Notes under the pieces: model-generated
Databases searched by the model: none
What the model saw: the letters and a program-made list of their open reading frames with translations, nothing else
What the model was told of the DNA's origin: nothing
Part shown: piece by piece, positions 7,405 to 16,603 of the stretch
Layout of the letters: every line of letters begins with the position of its first letter
How positions within the stretch are numbered: the first letter of the stretch is position 1
Made by a program: the position numbers and the translations under genes
Assembly: GCF_014207135.1 (NCBI RefSeq)
Contig: NZ_JACHCC010000001.1
Location: 677,628-741,627 of the forward strand
Source of the DNA: Pedobacter cryoconitis
GTDB taxonomy: Bacteria > Bacteroidota > Bacteroidia > Sphingobacteriales > Sphingobacteriaceae
Reading direction: 5' to 3'
DNA length: 64,000 nt

Positions 7405-9918
7405 ATGAGTCTTACAAACATTAGTGAATCTGTAAAATTAGCCATCAGGGTTGCGCAATCTCTGGCTAAAGAATATCATAATCCTGAATTTACTGCTGCA
7501 CACCTGTTGAAAGGTTTAATGCATAAGGAAGTTGGGTTGAGAGGTTTCCTGTCTTCGATAGGAAAAGATGAAGAATATATCAGCGAATGGGCAGAAGTCA
7601 GGATTGAAGAACTCGAGAAGTTATCTTCTTCAGCAGAGGAAGTAAAAGGCAGTCCGGAAATTGCGAAGGTTTTTGAAGAGGCCGACCTGGTAAGAATTAA
7701 ACTCGGACTGGATTTAATTACACCGGTATGTGTGCTGACAGCTTTATGTAAGCCGACTGTCGGGTTTAAACCAGATCAGCTGAAGTCATTTCCGATTAAA
7801 GAAAAAGAGTTACTTGATCTGTATCTGAAAGATGAAGAGTTACAGCAGGTTGTGGCGCCAGCCTCTGGTACAGCGAAAGCAAATAAAGGTGCCGGGACAA
7901 CCGCCCTGCATAAATATTGTATTGACAGAATTGCATTGGCCAGAGACGGTAAAACTGATCCTATTATAGGCAGGGATAAGGAAGCAAGGATGATTATGGA
8001 GATCCTGTGCCGCAGAACGAAACCTAATGTGATTATTACGGGAGATGCAGGCGTTGGTAAAACAGCATTGGTAGATGGTTTTGCACAGGATATTATCGCA
8101 GATAATGTACCTGAACTGTTGAAGGGTGTACAGCTTTTTGAACTGGATCTTGGCTCTCTGATTGCCGGAGCTTCCTATAAGGGAGAAATTGAAGACCGTC
8201 TGAAGAATATACTGAAAGAAATCAAACAGTTTGATAAGGCTGTTCTGTTTATAGATGAGATCCATACTTTACTGGATAATAAAGGTCCGATTGGCGGAGG
8301 TGTAGGTAATTTATTGAAACCTGAACTGGCCAGAGGGGAGATTACTGTCATTGGTGCAACTACAATTGATGAGTATCGTAAAATTATAGAGCCAGAGCAA
8401 GCTTTCAGCAGAAGGTTTGAGGTTTTGCAGGTGAATGAACCGAACGAAGCGTCGGCCATCAAAATGCTGGAAAAACTGACAGTTAAATACGAAGAACATC
8501 ATCAGCTTAAAGTACATCCTGATGCGATCCCCGATTGTGTAAGACTAGCTAAACGGTATATGAAAGACCGTAGGCTCCCTGATTCAGCTTTTGATCTGCT
8601 GGATCGTTCCATGGCTGCGATCAAGATGATGAACGATACTTCTGATAAAGTTCTTGAAGAATTAACACAAACGCTTGCCGAATTAGAACTGTCTGATATT
8701 GATGAAGAAGCCGAACTGACAGATTATAAATGGCTATACAATCAGTTACAGGATAAAGTAAGTCCTGTCCTGCTTGGTCAGCTCACTGATGAAACGCAGG
8801 TTGAAGCCTTTGAAACTGCCGATGAATATCACCAGTATCTGGCTAAAAACCTGGATGCACTGAAGATTTTGGCTGAAAGTAAATCAGATGAAGTTAGCAA
8901 ACAGGATATAGCTTCTATCGTTTCTTATAAAACAGGTATTCCATTAGGAAAGATCCAGGCCCAGGAGAAAGAGAAATTGCTGAATATGGAACAATTCCTG
9001 AAAAGGAGAGTGGTTGGTCAGGATCAGGCACTGAAGGCTGTTTCGGATGCAATTCTGGAATCCAGGAGCGGATTAAACAAAAAAGGACAACCCATTGGTT
9101 CGTTCTTCCTTTTAGGTCCTACAGGAACAGGAAAAACAGAACTGGCTAAATCTATTGCTGAATTTTTATTCAATGATGAAAAAGCAATGATCCGTTTTGA
9201 TATGTCTGAATTTAAGGAAGAGCATTCGGCTGCATTATTATATGGAGCACCTCCGGGATATGTCGGTTATGAAGAAGGAGGACTGCTGGTTAATAAAATC
9301 AGACAGCAACCGTATTCGGTACTATTATTTGATGAAATTGAGAAAGCTCATCCATCTGTTTTTGATACCTTTTTACAGATCCTGGATGAAGGACATATGC
9401 ACGATAGATTAGGAAAAGAAGGTGATTTTTCAAATTCACTGATTTTGTTTACTTCTAATATTGGCAGCGAATGGATTGCCGAACAGGTAAGTAAAGACGA
9501 GATTCCAACTTCACAGCAGCTGATGGAAATTATGTCCCGTCATTTCAGGCCTGAATTCTTAGCCCGTTTATCTGAAATTGTTCCGTTTGCACCTATCAGT
9601 GAGCGTAATGTAGTCCGGATATTTGAGATCCAGTTAAAGAGCCTGATTGATGCTTTGCAAAAACAGGGCATAGCTTTTGAGATTGAAGAAGAAGCGACAA
9701 AAATGCTGGCTCTGAGTGGTTTTACTCCTAAATATGGAGCAAGACAGCTTTCGGGGGTGATCCGGAATGAGCTCAGAAGACCGATCTCAAAATATATTAT
9801 TTCCGGTGAATTAAAGAAAGGTAATACAGTTGTCGTTAAGAAGCATGCGACAGAAGACCGTCTCGAATGGAAGATCATTGAGCAAAGCCCTGTAACTGAA
9901 CTAGAAAACAAATTATAA
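7405..9918 (+). CDS. tssH: T6SS sheath-disassembly ATPase TssH (ClpV)
   Basis: 837-residue Clp-family AAA+ ATPase that takes apart contracted TssB/TssC sheaths in the cytoplasm so they can be reused. Order of domains: Clp N-terminal repeat (residues about 5-150), first AAA+ module with Walker A GDAGVGKT at 213-220 and Walker B VLFIDEIHTL near 279, a shortened middle domain, and a second AAA+ module with Walker A GPTGTGKT at 571-578, Walker B LLFDEIEKAHP and the C-terminal ClpB D2 small domain. Relative to ClpB the middle domain is short, as expected for ClpV. Its position between tssR and tssB/tssC supports ClpV and not a housekeeping ClpB. Confidence 0.93.
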   Translation: MSLTNISESVKLAIRVAQSLAKEYHNPEFTAAHLLKGLMHKEVGLRGFLSSIGKDEEYISEWAEVRIEELEKLSSSAEEVKGSPEIAKVFEEADLVRIKLGLDLITPVCVLTALCKPTVGFKPDQLKSFPIKEKELLDLYLKDEELQQVVAPASGTAKANKGAGTTALHKYCIDRIALARDGKTDPIIGRDKEARMIMEILCRRTKPNVIITGDAGVGKTALVDGFAQDIIADNVPELLKGVQLFELDLGSLIAGASYKGEIEDRLKNILKEIKQFDKAVLFIDEIHTLLDNKGPIGGGVGNLLKPELARGEITVIGATTIDEYRKIIEPEQAFSRRFEVLQVNEPNEASAIKMLEKLTVKYEEHHQLKVHPDAIPDCVRLAKRYMKDRRLPDSAFDLLDRSMAAIKMMNDTSDKVLEELTQTLAELELSDIDEEAELTDYKWLYNQLQDKVSPVLLGQLTDETQVEAFETADEYHQYLAKNLDALKILAESKSDEVSKQDIASIVSYKTGIPLGKIQAQEKEKLLNMEQFLKRRVVGQDQALKAVSDAILESRSGLNKKGQPIGSFFLLGPTGTGKTELAKSIAEFLFNDEKAMIRFDMSEFKEEHSAALLYGAPPGYVGYEEGGLLVNKIRQQPYSVLLFDEIEKAHPSVFDTFLQILDEGHMHDRLGKEGDFSNSLILFTSNIGSEWIAEQVSKDEIPTSQQLMEIMSRHFRPEFLARLSEIVPFAPISERNVVRIFEIQLKSLIDALQKQGIAFEIEEEATKMLALSGFTPKYGARQLSGVIRNELRRPISKYIISGELKKGNTVVVKKHATEDRLEWKIIEQSPVTELENKL

Positions 9919-9991
9919 GTTAAAACGTTTTTTAAAATTAAATTCAATATTTTTATTATTAATAATTCATAAACCCTTAAATATCAATACT

Positions 9992-10438
9992 ATGTTTAAC
10001 TATGAAATAGGTGGAAACGAAAGAAAAATTGATACCTCAGAAGCATTCGCAGATATTGCCCATAATAAAACACTATTTATACAAAAACTGACGGATAATG
10101 AGCCAATCAAGCCGGAGAAAGTAGAAGGATTAAAAACAGTTCAGGAGGTTTTTAATCACTATAAACCGAAAGTTAATGTAGCATTTGAAAGACAGGATGG
10201 TTTACCTGTATCAGAAACACTGCATTTTAATAACCTGGGAGATTTTTCAGTGAAGAGTATCATTAACCAGAGCACACACCTGAATAACATCAATATTGAA
10301 CGTGAAATGTCTCTGAATGTGATTAAGCAGCTTAAATCTAATAAAACATTAAAATCGACATTGGATGATGAGGAAACAAAACATGCCTTCATCAGTGCTT
10401 TGAAGAATTTCGTGGCCGAATTAGAAGAGAATAAATAG
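9992..10438 (+). CDS. tssB: T6SS contractile sheath small subunit TssB
   Basis: 148-residue TssB (VipA-like) protein. With TssC it forms the contractile sheath around the Hcp tube. The N-terminal half is beta-rich with a segment VNVAFERQDGLPVSETLHFNNLGDF that contains the 'l.f..l.dF.p' pattern of VipA, and the C-terminal half is a long helix ending in a charged tail, the part that contacts TssC. It lies directly upstream of tssC (35 bases), the usual pairing. The 73-base AT-rich gap after tssH could hold its own promoter, since sheath proteins are needed in excess; I see no firm promoter match. Confidence 0.88.
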   Translation: MFNYEIGGNERKIDTSEAFADIAHNKTLFIQKLTDNEPIKPEKVEGLKTVQEVFNHYKPKVNVAFERQDGLPVSETLHFNNLGDFSVKSIINQSTHLNNINIEREMSLNVIKQLKSNKTLKSTLDDEETKHAFISALKNFVAELEENK

Positions 10439-10473
10439 ATCAGGTAATACATAGGTAGATTATAAAATATATT

Positions 10474-11859
10474 ATGGCAACTCCAGAAGAACAAAAAACA
10501 GGACAGGATTCGGCTCAGGCGGCTGGTTTTAAACCGGCAGAGAAAAAGGAAAAACTTTCTCTCCAGGAGAGTCTGGATAAACTGGCAAGAGTAGGTGGTT
10601 TTGATTTATTGGAAGCAACGGTAGATGGTTTGCAGAATTTAAATCCAGAAAGAAAAGCAAGGAAACAAATTTTTCTGACAGGAGATGAGAAGAAAAAGGA
10701 AAGAGAAGAATTAAAGAAGAAAATCCAGCTTTGGATTGACGTATTGGAGGATTCTGATTCTGTGGCTTCCATGACTACAAAAAGTACTGAGAAGTTACTG
10801 GCTGCAGAAGAAAACCTGAATAAAAATATAGCTTCGGCACTGGAAACAACCAGGGAGCTGGAGCAGGCTTACCGTTCTGTTAATTTATTCTATCAGAATA
10901 CTGAAGCAGACAAATTGAAAAATGTTGTATTGCTGAATGCTTCAATGGATCAGATTAAAGATCTGGACAATCCAAGATTTGTGGATTTTGTAAGTGATGA
11001 ACTGAAGCAGAAATATGATCGTCTTGATCTAAGGGAAAATTATTCCCTGATGGTTATTCCAGGTTATATGGGTTCTAATAAAGTAGTAGAGAAGTGGGGT
11101 AAGGTTGCTTATGAAAATAAAGCGATGCTGGTGACTGACTTTGCAGACCTGGATCAGCCTGATGATGTGATTGATTTGTTTACGGCAGCAAATTTAACAG
11201 GTGCAGATGCTTTCAGATCGAATGTAATTATGACTTGTAACTGGCTGGTTGGCCGCGGAAAAGTAAGTGAGGTAGGTGAAGAAGATGACCTGACGGTTCC
11301 AGGATCAGCAGCGTTAGCAGGGAAAATGTATTATACGCTGATGTCACAGGTTACAGCAGGTAAAAAACATGGTGCGATCAACGATATTGACGGAGTGAAA
11401 TTTGATCTGAAAAAGAGTGAAATTTCTCATCTGGAGCGCATTGGTTTGGTTCCAATGGTCAACGAATATGGAAAAGTAATGGCGTTCTCGGCCAAGACTT
11501 TATTTAACGGAGATAATATTGGTTTACAAACTTACTCGGTAGTACGGGTGTTTGATTATGTGACTAAGGTTCTTTTTGATTTCTTAAACAGAAGGGCTTT
11601 TGAAAACTGGACTTCTAAAACTGAACAGGACCTTCGCGGACAGATTGTGAAATTCCTGGATAGTATTCAGGGACCTGACCGTTTAATTGAACGTTTTAAA
11701 ATCATGCGTTTTGAACGTGATGATTTACAGAAAGATAAAATTCACCTGGATATCCATATTACCCCTTATTTTCCTGCTAAGAGTTTTGTAGTGAAACTTG
11801 ACGGACAGAAAGGGGAAGACGAAGAGACTACCTGGAGTTCAGAATACGCACAGCAGTAA
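10474..11859 (+). CDS. tssC: T6SS contractile sheath large subunit TssC
   Basis: 461-residue TssC (VipB-like), the large sheath subunit, in its Bacteroidota form. The first 70 residues are charged and low-complexity. The segment WIDVLEDSDSV corresponds to the conserved start of the sheath domain, followed by helices and the SLMVIPGYMGSNKVVEKWGKVAYENKAMLVTDF core. Late in the protein, RRAFENWTSKTEQDLRGQIVKFLDSIQ resembles the conserved TssC C-terminal region that carries the ClpV- and baseplate-facing parts. It follows tssB and is closed by the strong hairpin at 11877-11922, so the structural operon ends here. Confidence 0.9.
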   Translation: MATPEEQKTGQDSAQAAGFKPAEKKEKLSLQESLDKLARVGGFDLLEATVDGLQNLNPERKARKQIFLTGDEKKKEREELKKKIQLWIDVLEDSDSVASMTTKSTEKLLAAEENLNKNIASALETTRELEQAYRSVNLFYQNTEADKLKNVVLLNASMDQIKDLDNPRFVDFVSDELKQKYDRLDLRENYSLMVIPGYMGSNKVVEKWGKVAYENKAMLVTDFADLDQPDDVIDLFTAANLTGADAFRSNVIMTCNWLVGRGKVSEVGEEDDLTVPGSAALAGKMYYTLMSQVTAGKKHGAINDIDGVKFDLKKSEISHLERIGLVPMVNEYGKVMAFSAKTLFNGDNIGLQTYSVVRVFDYVTKVLFDFLNRRAFENWTSKTEQDLRGQIVKFLDSIQGPDRLIERFKIMRFERDDLQKDKIHLDIHITPYFPAKSFVVKLDGQKGEDEETTWSSEYAQQ

Positions 11860-11876
11860 TTTTAATTTTCTGCGCT

Positions 11877-11922
11877 AAAAATATCCGGTCCGGACTTAAT
11901 CAGTCTGACCGGATATTTTTTT
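11877..11922. terminator. Rho-independent terminator after tssC
   Basis: Perfect inverted repeat ATATCCGGTC (11881-11890) / GACCGGATAT (11907-11916), extended by an A run at 11877-11881 and a T run at 11916-11922. It is GC-rich in the stem and ends in seven T on the plus strand, and works formally in both directions. It lies 18 bases after the tssC stop codon. Confidence 0.85.
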
Positions 11923-12035
11923 ATTTGTTCGGCGGGGCTCGGAGCTGTTTAAAATTTATTTGATATATTTAAACAGCTGCTTAACATTTTCTTCATATTT
12001 TAGCATTTGAATCTTTATATAGGCCCCGGAAATAA

Positions 12036-12605
12036 ATGAAACAAGTATTGATCATAAATGGTGATCCTGAAAAAACTGCTGCTACAAATTATTTAATACA
12101 GGCGTATATTAAAGGGGCCCAGGATGCCGGAGCACATATTAAGGAGATTGCTATTGTGGATTTGATTTTTAATTCAAACAAGCAATTCAATAACCGCGTC
12201 ACCGAACTGGAACCTGATCTGAAGCGTGCACTGGACCTGATTATGTGGGCTAATCATGTGGTTTTATTCTGTCCTGTCTATTTATCTTCTATTCCTACCC
12301 GCATTACCGGATTCTTTGACAGGCTGTTTATGCCTGATCAGGTTTTTCATCCCGGTCAGCAGAAAATGAACAATAACTTTAGTGGTAAATCCGCACGGAT
12401 TGTTTCTATTCTGGATCAGGAAACTTTTGAGTACTGGAAACAAGACAAAAAAATCACCTACCTGTCTATTAAAAGAAACGTTTTTGAAAACTGCCGCTTT
12501 CATCCTGTGCTGACCAATACAATCGGCCAGCTATATTCTCTGGATAATGAATACAGTAAGAAGTGGTTAAGGAAACTGGAAGCCTTCGGATCAAAAATTA
12601 TCTAG
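12036..12605 (+). CDS. Flavodoxin-like NAD(P)H oxidoreductase
   Basis: 189-residue cytoplasmic flavoprotein of the flavodoxin_2 / NADPH-dependent FMN reductase group. The N-terminal beta strand and phosphate-binding loop (VLIINGDPEKTAATNYL) and the later segment WANHVVLFCPVYLSSIPTRITGFFDRLFMPDQVF are typical of NAD(P)H:quinone oxidoreductases (P-Y-W in the classic members is P-V-Y here). It is an island between the T6SS sheath operon and the hcp genes, with a terminator upstream. A link to T6SS is not supported by the sequence; its substrate is unknown. Confidence 0.7.
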   Translation: MKQVLIINGDPEKTAATNYLIQAYIKGAQDAGAHIKEIAIVDLIFNSNKQFNNRVTELEPDLKRALDLIMWANHVVLFCPVYLSSIPTRITGFFDRLFMPDQVFHPGQQKMNNNFSGKSARIVSILDQETFEYWKQDKKITYLSIKRNVFENCRFHPVLTNTIGQLYSLDNEYSKKWLRKLEAFGSKII

Positions 12606-12729
12606 CTGAAAGCGATTTTAGTGGGTTATTAAAATTATTTTTTATATCTTGTTGAGTATAAGATGATAATGGCAAAATAATTGCTCTTGTCTCTGTAATT
12701 AAAGAATAATAACCCTAAAACTAAAAGTT

Positions 12730-13125
12730 ATGGCTTTCAAAGCAAGATTAGACTTTTCGGGCAAGGAGTACGACGTGCTCCATTGTGCCTATTCTCTAAA
12801 CCGTGATGTTGATGCAAAAGGAAGACCCTCTTCCGGAGTGTATGGTGGAACAATCGATATTGAACTCGAATCTACCGAAGATACCTCAGTTGTTGAAGCA
12901 ATGGTAAACAATCAGTACAAACCTTTAACCGGCACTTTGCTAATCAAGAAATCTGAAGAAGATGCGAAGATGAAGGAGGTTCATTTTGAAGATGGATACA
13001 TCGTTAAGTATTCGGAAGGAATTAATATTGTTGGAGATAATCCAATGACTTTAAAATTCCAGATCTCGGCCCGTAAATTAAAACTCGGAAATGCTGAGCA
13101 CATTAATGACTGGCCTAAGGCTTAA
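12730..13125 (+). CDS. tssD: T6SS tube protein TssD/Hcp, type A copy 1
   Basis: 131-residue Hcp-type protein of the Bacteroidota TssD family; hexamers stack into the tube that carries effectors. The family signature DVDAKGRPSSGVYGGTI and the closing ISARKLKLGNAEHINDWPKA are visible. It belongs to the A type here (MAFKARL start, EYDVLHC, GTLLIKKSEEDAKMKEVHFEDGYIVKY), shared with the gene at 13780. A purine-rich stretch precedes the ATG. Four paralogues stand in a row before vgrG, with the A and B types alternating. Confidence 0.9.
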   Translation: MAFKARLDFSGKEYDVLHCAYSLNRDVDAKGRPSSGVYGGTIDIELESTEDTSVVEAMVNNQYKPLTGTLLIKKSEEDAKMKEVHFEDGYIVKYSEGINIVGDNPMTLKFQISARKLKLGNAEHINDWPKA

Positions 13126-13161
13126 TAGTAACTGAACGTTTAACATTTAAAAAAAATTATC

Positions 13162-13557
13162 ATGGCATTTAAAACCAGATTGACCTTAGGGTCGAAAGAA
13201 TTCGACGTGCTGCAGTGCAGCTATTCATTAAACAGAGATGTTGACGCAAAGGGACGTCCGTCATCTGGAGTTTATGGTGGTACCATCCATTTGGAGATAG
13301 AATCTACTGAAGATACTTCAGTGATTGAATCTATGGTGAACAATCAGTACAAGCCTCAGGCTGGAACTATTGTGTTCAAAAAGGGAGAAGAGGATGCAAA
13401 AATGAAAGAACTTCATTTTGAAGATGGTTACATTATTCAGTACAACGAGGGGATTGCCGTTAACGACAATACACCGATGACTTTAAGCTTTGTCGTATCA
13501 GCGCGTAAGTTAAAGATCGGTAATGCCGAACACACTAACGACTGGCCTAAAGCGTAA
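13162..13557 (+). CDS. tssD: T6SS tube protein TssD/Hcp, type B copy 1
   Basis: 131-residue Hcp/TssD paralogue, 36 bases after the first copy. It keeps the DVDAKGRPSSGVYGGTI signature but belongs to the B type: MAFKTRLTLGSKEFDVLQCSY start, VFKKGEEDAKMKELHFEDGYIIQYNEG, and NDNTPMTLSFVVSARKLKIG. Its closest relative in the window is the gene at 14289. A hairpin with a T-rich tail lies directly downstream (13571-13614), so this pair of hcp genes probably forms one transcript. B-type subunits could form a separate tube, or mix with A-type ones; the sequence does not tell which. Confidence 0.9.
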   Translation: MAFKTRLTLGSKEFDVLQCSYSLNRDVDAKGRPSSGVYGGTIHLEIESTEDTSVIESMVNNQYKPQAGTIVFKKGEEDAKMKELHFEDGYIIQYNEGIAVNDNTPMTLSFVVSARKLKIGNAEHTNDWPKA

Positions 13558-13570
13558 ACAGGTATTTTAA

Positions 13571-13614
13571 GGATCAGCCTGCCGTAATTTATTTACAGGC
13601 AGACTGATCTTTTA
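13571..13614 (+). terminator. Hairpin terminator after the first hcp pair
   Basis: Imperfect inverted repeat with arms GATCAGCCTGCC and GGCAGACTGATC (one mismatch), an inner AT-rich extension GTAA/TTAC, and a short T-rich tail. It starts 14 bases after the stop codon of the second hcp gene. The rest of the 222-base gap up to 13779 shows no gene. Confidence 0.7.
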
Positions 13615-13779
13615 TGTCCATCTGATCAGCAAACTGTAGTATTAATCAGCAATTAAATTATTTGTTTAGCCCTGTACCTATGAAACTGGCTTGTTTTAGG
13701 CTCGTTTAGGCAACAGTGGCAAACTTTTTGTTATTGTCTGTGTAGTTTATAAAAAATATTTCACCCCAAAATTAAAGTT

Positions 13780-14175
13780 ATGGCTTTCAAAGCAAGATTA
13801 ACAACTATGGGCAAGGAGTACGATGTACTTCACTGTTCTTATTCTTTAAATCGTGATGTAGATGCAAAAGGAAGACCTTCTTCTGGTGTCTACGGCGGAA
13901 CTATCGACATCGAAATCGAGTCTACTGAAGATACTTCAATTGTAGAAGCAATGGTAAATAATCAGTATAAGCCACTTGCTGGTACACTGCTGATTAAAAA
14001 ATCTGACGAGGACGCGAAAATGAAGGAAGTTCATTTCGAAGACGGATACATTGTGAAATATCAGGAAGGGATCAACATTACAGGAGCCAATCCGATGACG
14101 CTGAAATTCCAGATCTCAGCACGTAAATTAAAGCTTGGTAGTGCAGAGCATACCAATGACTGGCCGAAAGCTTAA
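13780..14175 (+). CDS. tssD: T6SS tube protein TssD/Hcp, type A copy 2
   Basis: 131-residue Hcp/TssD paralogue of the A type, almost the same protein as the gene at 12730: MAFKARL, GKEYDVLHC, GTLLIKKSDEDAKMKEVHFEDGYIVKYQEGINI, and the same last 20 residues apart from small changes. At DNA level many third positions differ between the two A copies, so the duplication is not recent and the protein has been held constant by selection. The short upstream sequence before the ATG (aaaattaaagtt) is also shared with the first A copy, which suggests that the leader was duplicated with the gene. Confidence 0.9.
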   Translation: MAFKARLTTMGKEYDVLHCSYSLNRDVDAKGRPSSGVYGGTIDIEIESTEDTSIVEAMVNNQYKPLAGTLLIKKSDEDAKMKEVHFEDGYIVKYQEGINITGANPMTLKFQISARKLKLGSAEHTNDWPKA

Positions 14176-14288
14176 TTAACCTTTTAAAATTCTGATATCT
14201 GTTTTTAGTATAACACTAAATATTAACGATATTTAAGCTTATTGGGTTAATCAATTAACAATTTTTTAAAATATTATTACGTATTATC

Positions 14289-14684
14289 ATGGCTTTCAAA
14301 ACCAGATTAACACTCGGATCTAAAGAATTCGATGTACTGCAGTGCAGTTTTTCATTAAATAGAGATGTTGACGCTAAAGGCCGTCCATCATCAGGTGTTT
14401 ATGGCGGAACAATCCACGTTGAAATAGAATCAACAGAAGATACATCTGTTATAGAATCAATGGTTAATAACCAATATAAACCCTTATCAGGAAATATTAT
14501 TTTCAAAAAAGGGGAAGAAGATGCGAAAATGAAAGAATTGTCATTTGAAGACGGATATATCATTCAATATAATGAAGGTATAGCTGTAAATGATAAGACA
14601 CCTATGACTTTAAGTTTTGTAATTTCTGCACGCAAGCTGAAACTTGGCAATGCAGAACATACTAACGACTGGCCAAGGGCATAA
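14289..14684 (+). CDS. tssD: T6SS tube protein TssD/Hcp, type B copy 2
   Basis: 131-residue Hcp/TssD paralogue of the B type, nearest to the gene at 13162 (MAFKTRLTLGSKEFDVLQCSF, IFKKGEEDAKMKELSFEDGYIIQYNEGIAVND). It lies 113 bases after the second A copy and is followed by a hairpin at 14697-14726, then vgrG. The last residues read NDWPRA where the other three copies have NDWPKA. Being nearest to vgrG and the lipase effector, it may be the copy used with this spike, but that is only a guess from position. Confidence 0.9.
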   Translation: MAFKTRLTLGSKEFDVLQCSFSLNRDVDAKGRPSSGVYGGTIHVEIESTEDTSVIESMVNNQYKPLSGNIIFKKGEEDAKMKELSFEDGYIIQYNEGIAVNDKTPMTLSFVISARKLKLGNAEHTNDWPRA

Positions 14685-14696
14685 TGATTTATTGAA

Positions 14697-14726
14697 TGCT
14701 GTCAGGTAATTGCCTGGCAGCATTTT
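14697..14726 (+). terminator. Hairpin after the fourth hcp gene
   Basis: Inverted repeat TGCTGTCAGG (14697-14706) / CCTGGCAGCA (14713-14722), pairing over 10 bases with one G-T pair, followed by four T. It lies 12 bases after the hcp stop codon and 40 bases before vgrG. The short T tail suggests partial termination, which would give more Hcp than VgrG. Confidence 0.6.
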
Positions 14727-14765
14727 GCAAAATAATCAACCTTCAAACCGCAGAAATTCCAACCG

Positions 14766-16601
14766 ATGGAAAAGAAAATAAATCTGGAAATACAAATTGA
14801 TGATAAAGCAATCGTTCATTTTAATTCCCTCAGAATCACGCAGGCATTTAACCGCCATCATGAATTTGAACTTATCATTAACCAGGACGTCATTGAAGAA
14901 ACGGGATCTTTCAAAATAGACCAGTCCAAAGCATGGATTGGAAAAAGCTTCGTAGTCAGTATTGACCAGGGAAATACTGCCTTTAAGGGAGTAGTCTGCG
15001 AGGTGAACCTTTCTCAGAGTCATGGACTCAGGGGAAACCTGATTGTCAAAGGGTACTCACCTACAATTTTATTGGAAACCGGAGGAAAGATGCTATCATT
15101 CAGTGATATGCAACTCGATGCGATCGTTAAGAAAGCAACTTCTGGTTTAGCCTCGAATGATATGGATTTTGCTGTAAAACCAGCTTACCGCGAATCTCTT
15201 AAATATATTACACAGTTTAAAGAGAGTAACTTCAGCTTTATCAACCGTTTAAGCTCAGAATATGGAGAGTTTTTCTATTATGATGGCAAAGTACTCCATT
15301 TTGGTAAACCATCCGATCAGAAATCTGTTAAGCTGGTACATGGCCAGAACCTGAACGTCATGAATATGGCTGTTCGTATTCAGCCGATGAACTTTTCATA
15401 CTTTTCTTACCGTTCTCAGGAGAATACCACACTGGATACACAGGCTCCAGATCATGTAGATGGACTAAATGGTTTTTCTCAGCATGCTTTACAACAGTCT
15501 TCTTCGGTGTATGACAGCAGCGTAAATCATCCGATCAAACCAAGGGTCGAAAATAAAAGTCAGCTGGATAAACTGGCGGCAAAACATAAGGCAGCGATGG
15601 CCTCAAACTTATCGGACATTACTGGAGAGAGTACTAATACTGCCTTGAATATCGGCAGTATAGCTGATGTATATGTATCCCGTAAAATTGATACAGGTGC
15701 ATTCAACCAGGACTCTTTAAGTAAGTTTTTAATTACGGAAATTACACATCATATTGATGGTTTAAGCAGATATACGAACACTTTCAAAGGAGTTCCAGCA
15801 GATACAGAGGTATTACCTGTCGAAAAAGTTCATGTACCTCAGGCGGAGTCTCAGGTTGCGATCGTGACTGATAACAATGATCCTTCTCAGACAGGAAGAA
15901 TTAAGGTACAGATGTTATGGCAAAAAAATAATGAAACTACTGACTGGATCAGGGTATTGACACCTGATGGCGGAACCAGTGACCCTTTTACAAAAAACAG
16001 AGGTTATGTGTTTATCCCAGAGGTAGGCGATCAGGTTATTGTGGGTTTTAGATACAATGATCCGGACAGACCTTTTGTAATGGGAAGTATTTTTCATGGT
16101 TCTACCGGTGGTGGTGGATCAGATGCCAATCATATGAAAAGCATTGCCACCAGAAGCGGTCACCTGGTTGAATTTAATGATGGGCCATCCGGTCATGGAA
16201 TTACCATTACCGATATTAATAAGAATGTCATTCATATAGATACTGCCGGGAATAATATTACGATTACAGCGAATGAGAATATGACGCTGAATTCTAAGAA
16301 TATGCAGATCAATGTTGCAGAGAACCTGGATGTCATGGTAGGACAGAACATTACCATGACTGCCAGTCATAACATGAGCACACAGGTTGGAGTGAACGGC
16401 CAGATTAGTATAGGGGCTGATTATACACTAAATGCGGCTAATATTACAGAAGTAGCGGTGAATGCTTTTCAGAGTGAAGCGACGAATATTACTAAAACAG
16501 CTGCGGGCGCACTTAACATGAGCAGTACTGAAGGTAGTATTACTAAACATGCCGCCAAGACAATACATAATAACAGCGGAGAAAAAAGTAATCTGTTTTA
16601 G
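14766..16601 (+). CDS. vgrG: T6SS spike protein VgrG (TssI)
   Basis: 611-residue VgrG, the trimeric spike at the tip of the Hcp tube. Residues 1-360 match the gp27-like base (the segment SFINRLSSEYGEFFYYDGKVLHFG is the usual VgrG 'fl.Rl..eeG.yfyy..' motif). Residues about 375-460 form the gp5 OB-fold (GRIKVQMLWQ, TDWIRVLTPDGG, GYVFIPEVGDQVIVGF, DRPFVMGSIFHG). From about 470 to the end comes a repetitive beta-prism needle (ITITANENMTLNSKN, then further N-I-T/A-rich repeats). There is no extra C-terminal enzyme domain, so this is a structural spike whose cargo is encoded separately. The lipase effector follows after 2 bases. Confidence 0.93.
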   Translation: MEKKINLEIQIDDKAIVHFNSLRITQAFNRHHEFELIINQDVIEETGSFKIDQSKAWIGKSFVVSIDQGNTAFKGVVCEVNLSQSHGLRGNLIVKGYSPTILLETGGKMLSFSDMQLDAIVKKATSGLASNDMDFAVKPAYRESLKYITQFKESNFSFINRLSSEYGEFFYYDGKVLHFGKPSDQKSVKLVHGQNLNVMNMAVRIQPMNFSYFSYRSQENTTLDTQAPDHVDGLNGFSQHALQQSSSVYDSSVNHPIKPRVENKSQLDKLAAKHKAAMASNLSDITGESTNTALNIGSIADVYVSRKIDTGAFNQDSLSKFLITEITHHIDGLSRYTNTFKGVPADTEVLPVEKVHVPQAESQVAIVTDNNDPSQTGRIKVQMLWQKNNETTDWIRVLTPDGGTSDPFTKNRGYVFIPEVGDQVIVGFRYNDPDRPFVMGSIFHGSTGGGGSDANHMKSIATRSGHLVEFNDGPSGHGITITDINKNVIHIDTAGNNITITANENMTLNSKNMQINVAENLDVMVGQNITMTASHNMSTQVGVNGQISIGADYTLNAANITEVAVNAFQSEATNITKTAAGALNMSSTEGSITKHAAKTIHNNSGEKSNLF

Positions 16602-16603
16602 TC

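Noticed and set aside
7405..9918. Housekeeping ClpB in place of ClpV
   Set aside because: The middle domain is short and the gene sits between tssR and tssB/tssC.
1..11859. Reading the contractile-tail genes as a prophage or extracellular injection system
   Set aside because: TssB/TssC, ClpV, TssE/F/G and the Bacteroidota envelope proteins including TssR occur together, and no phage head, portal, integrase or lysis genes are present.
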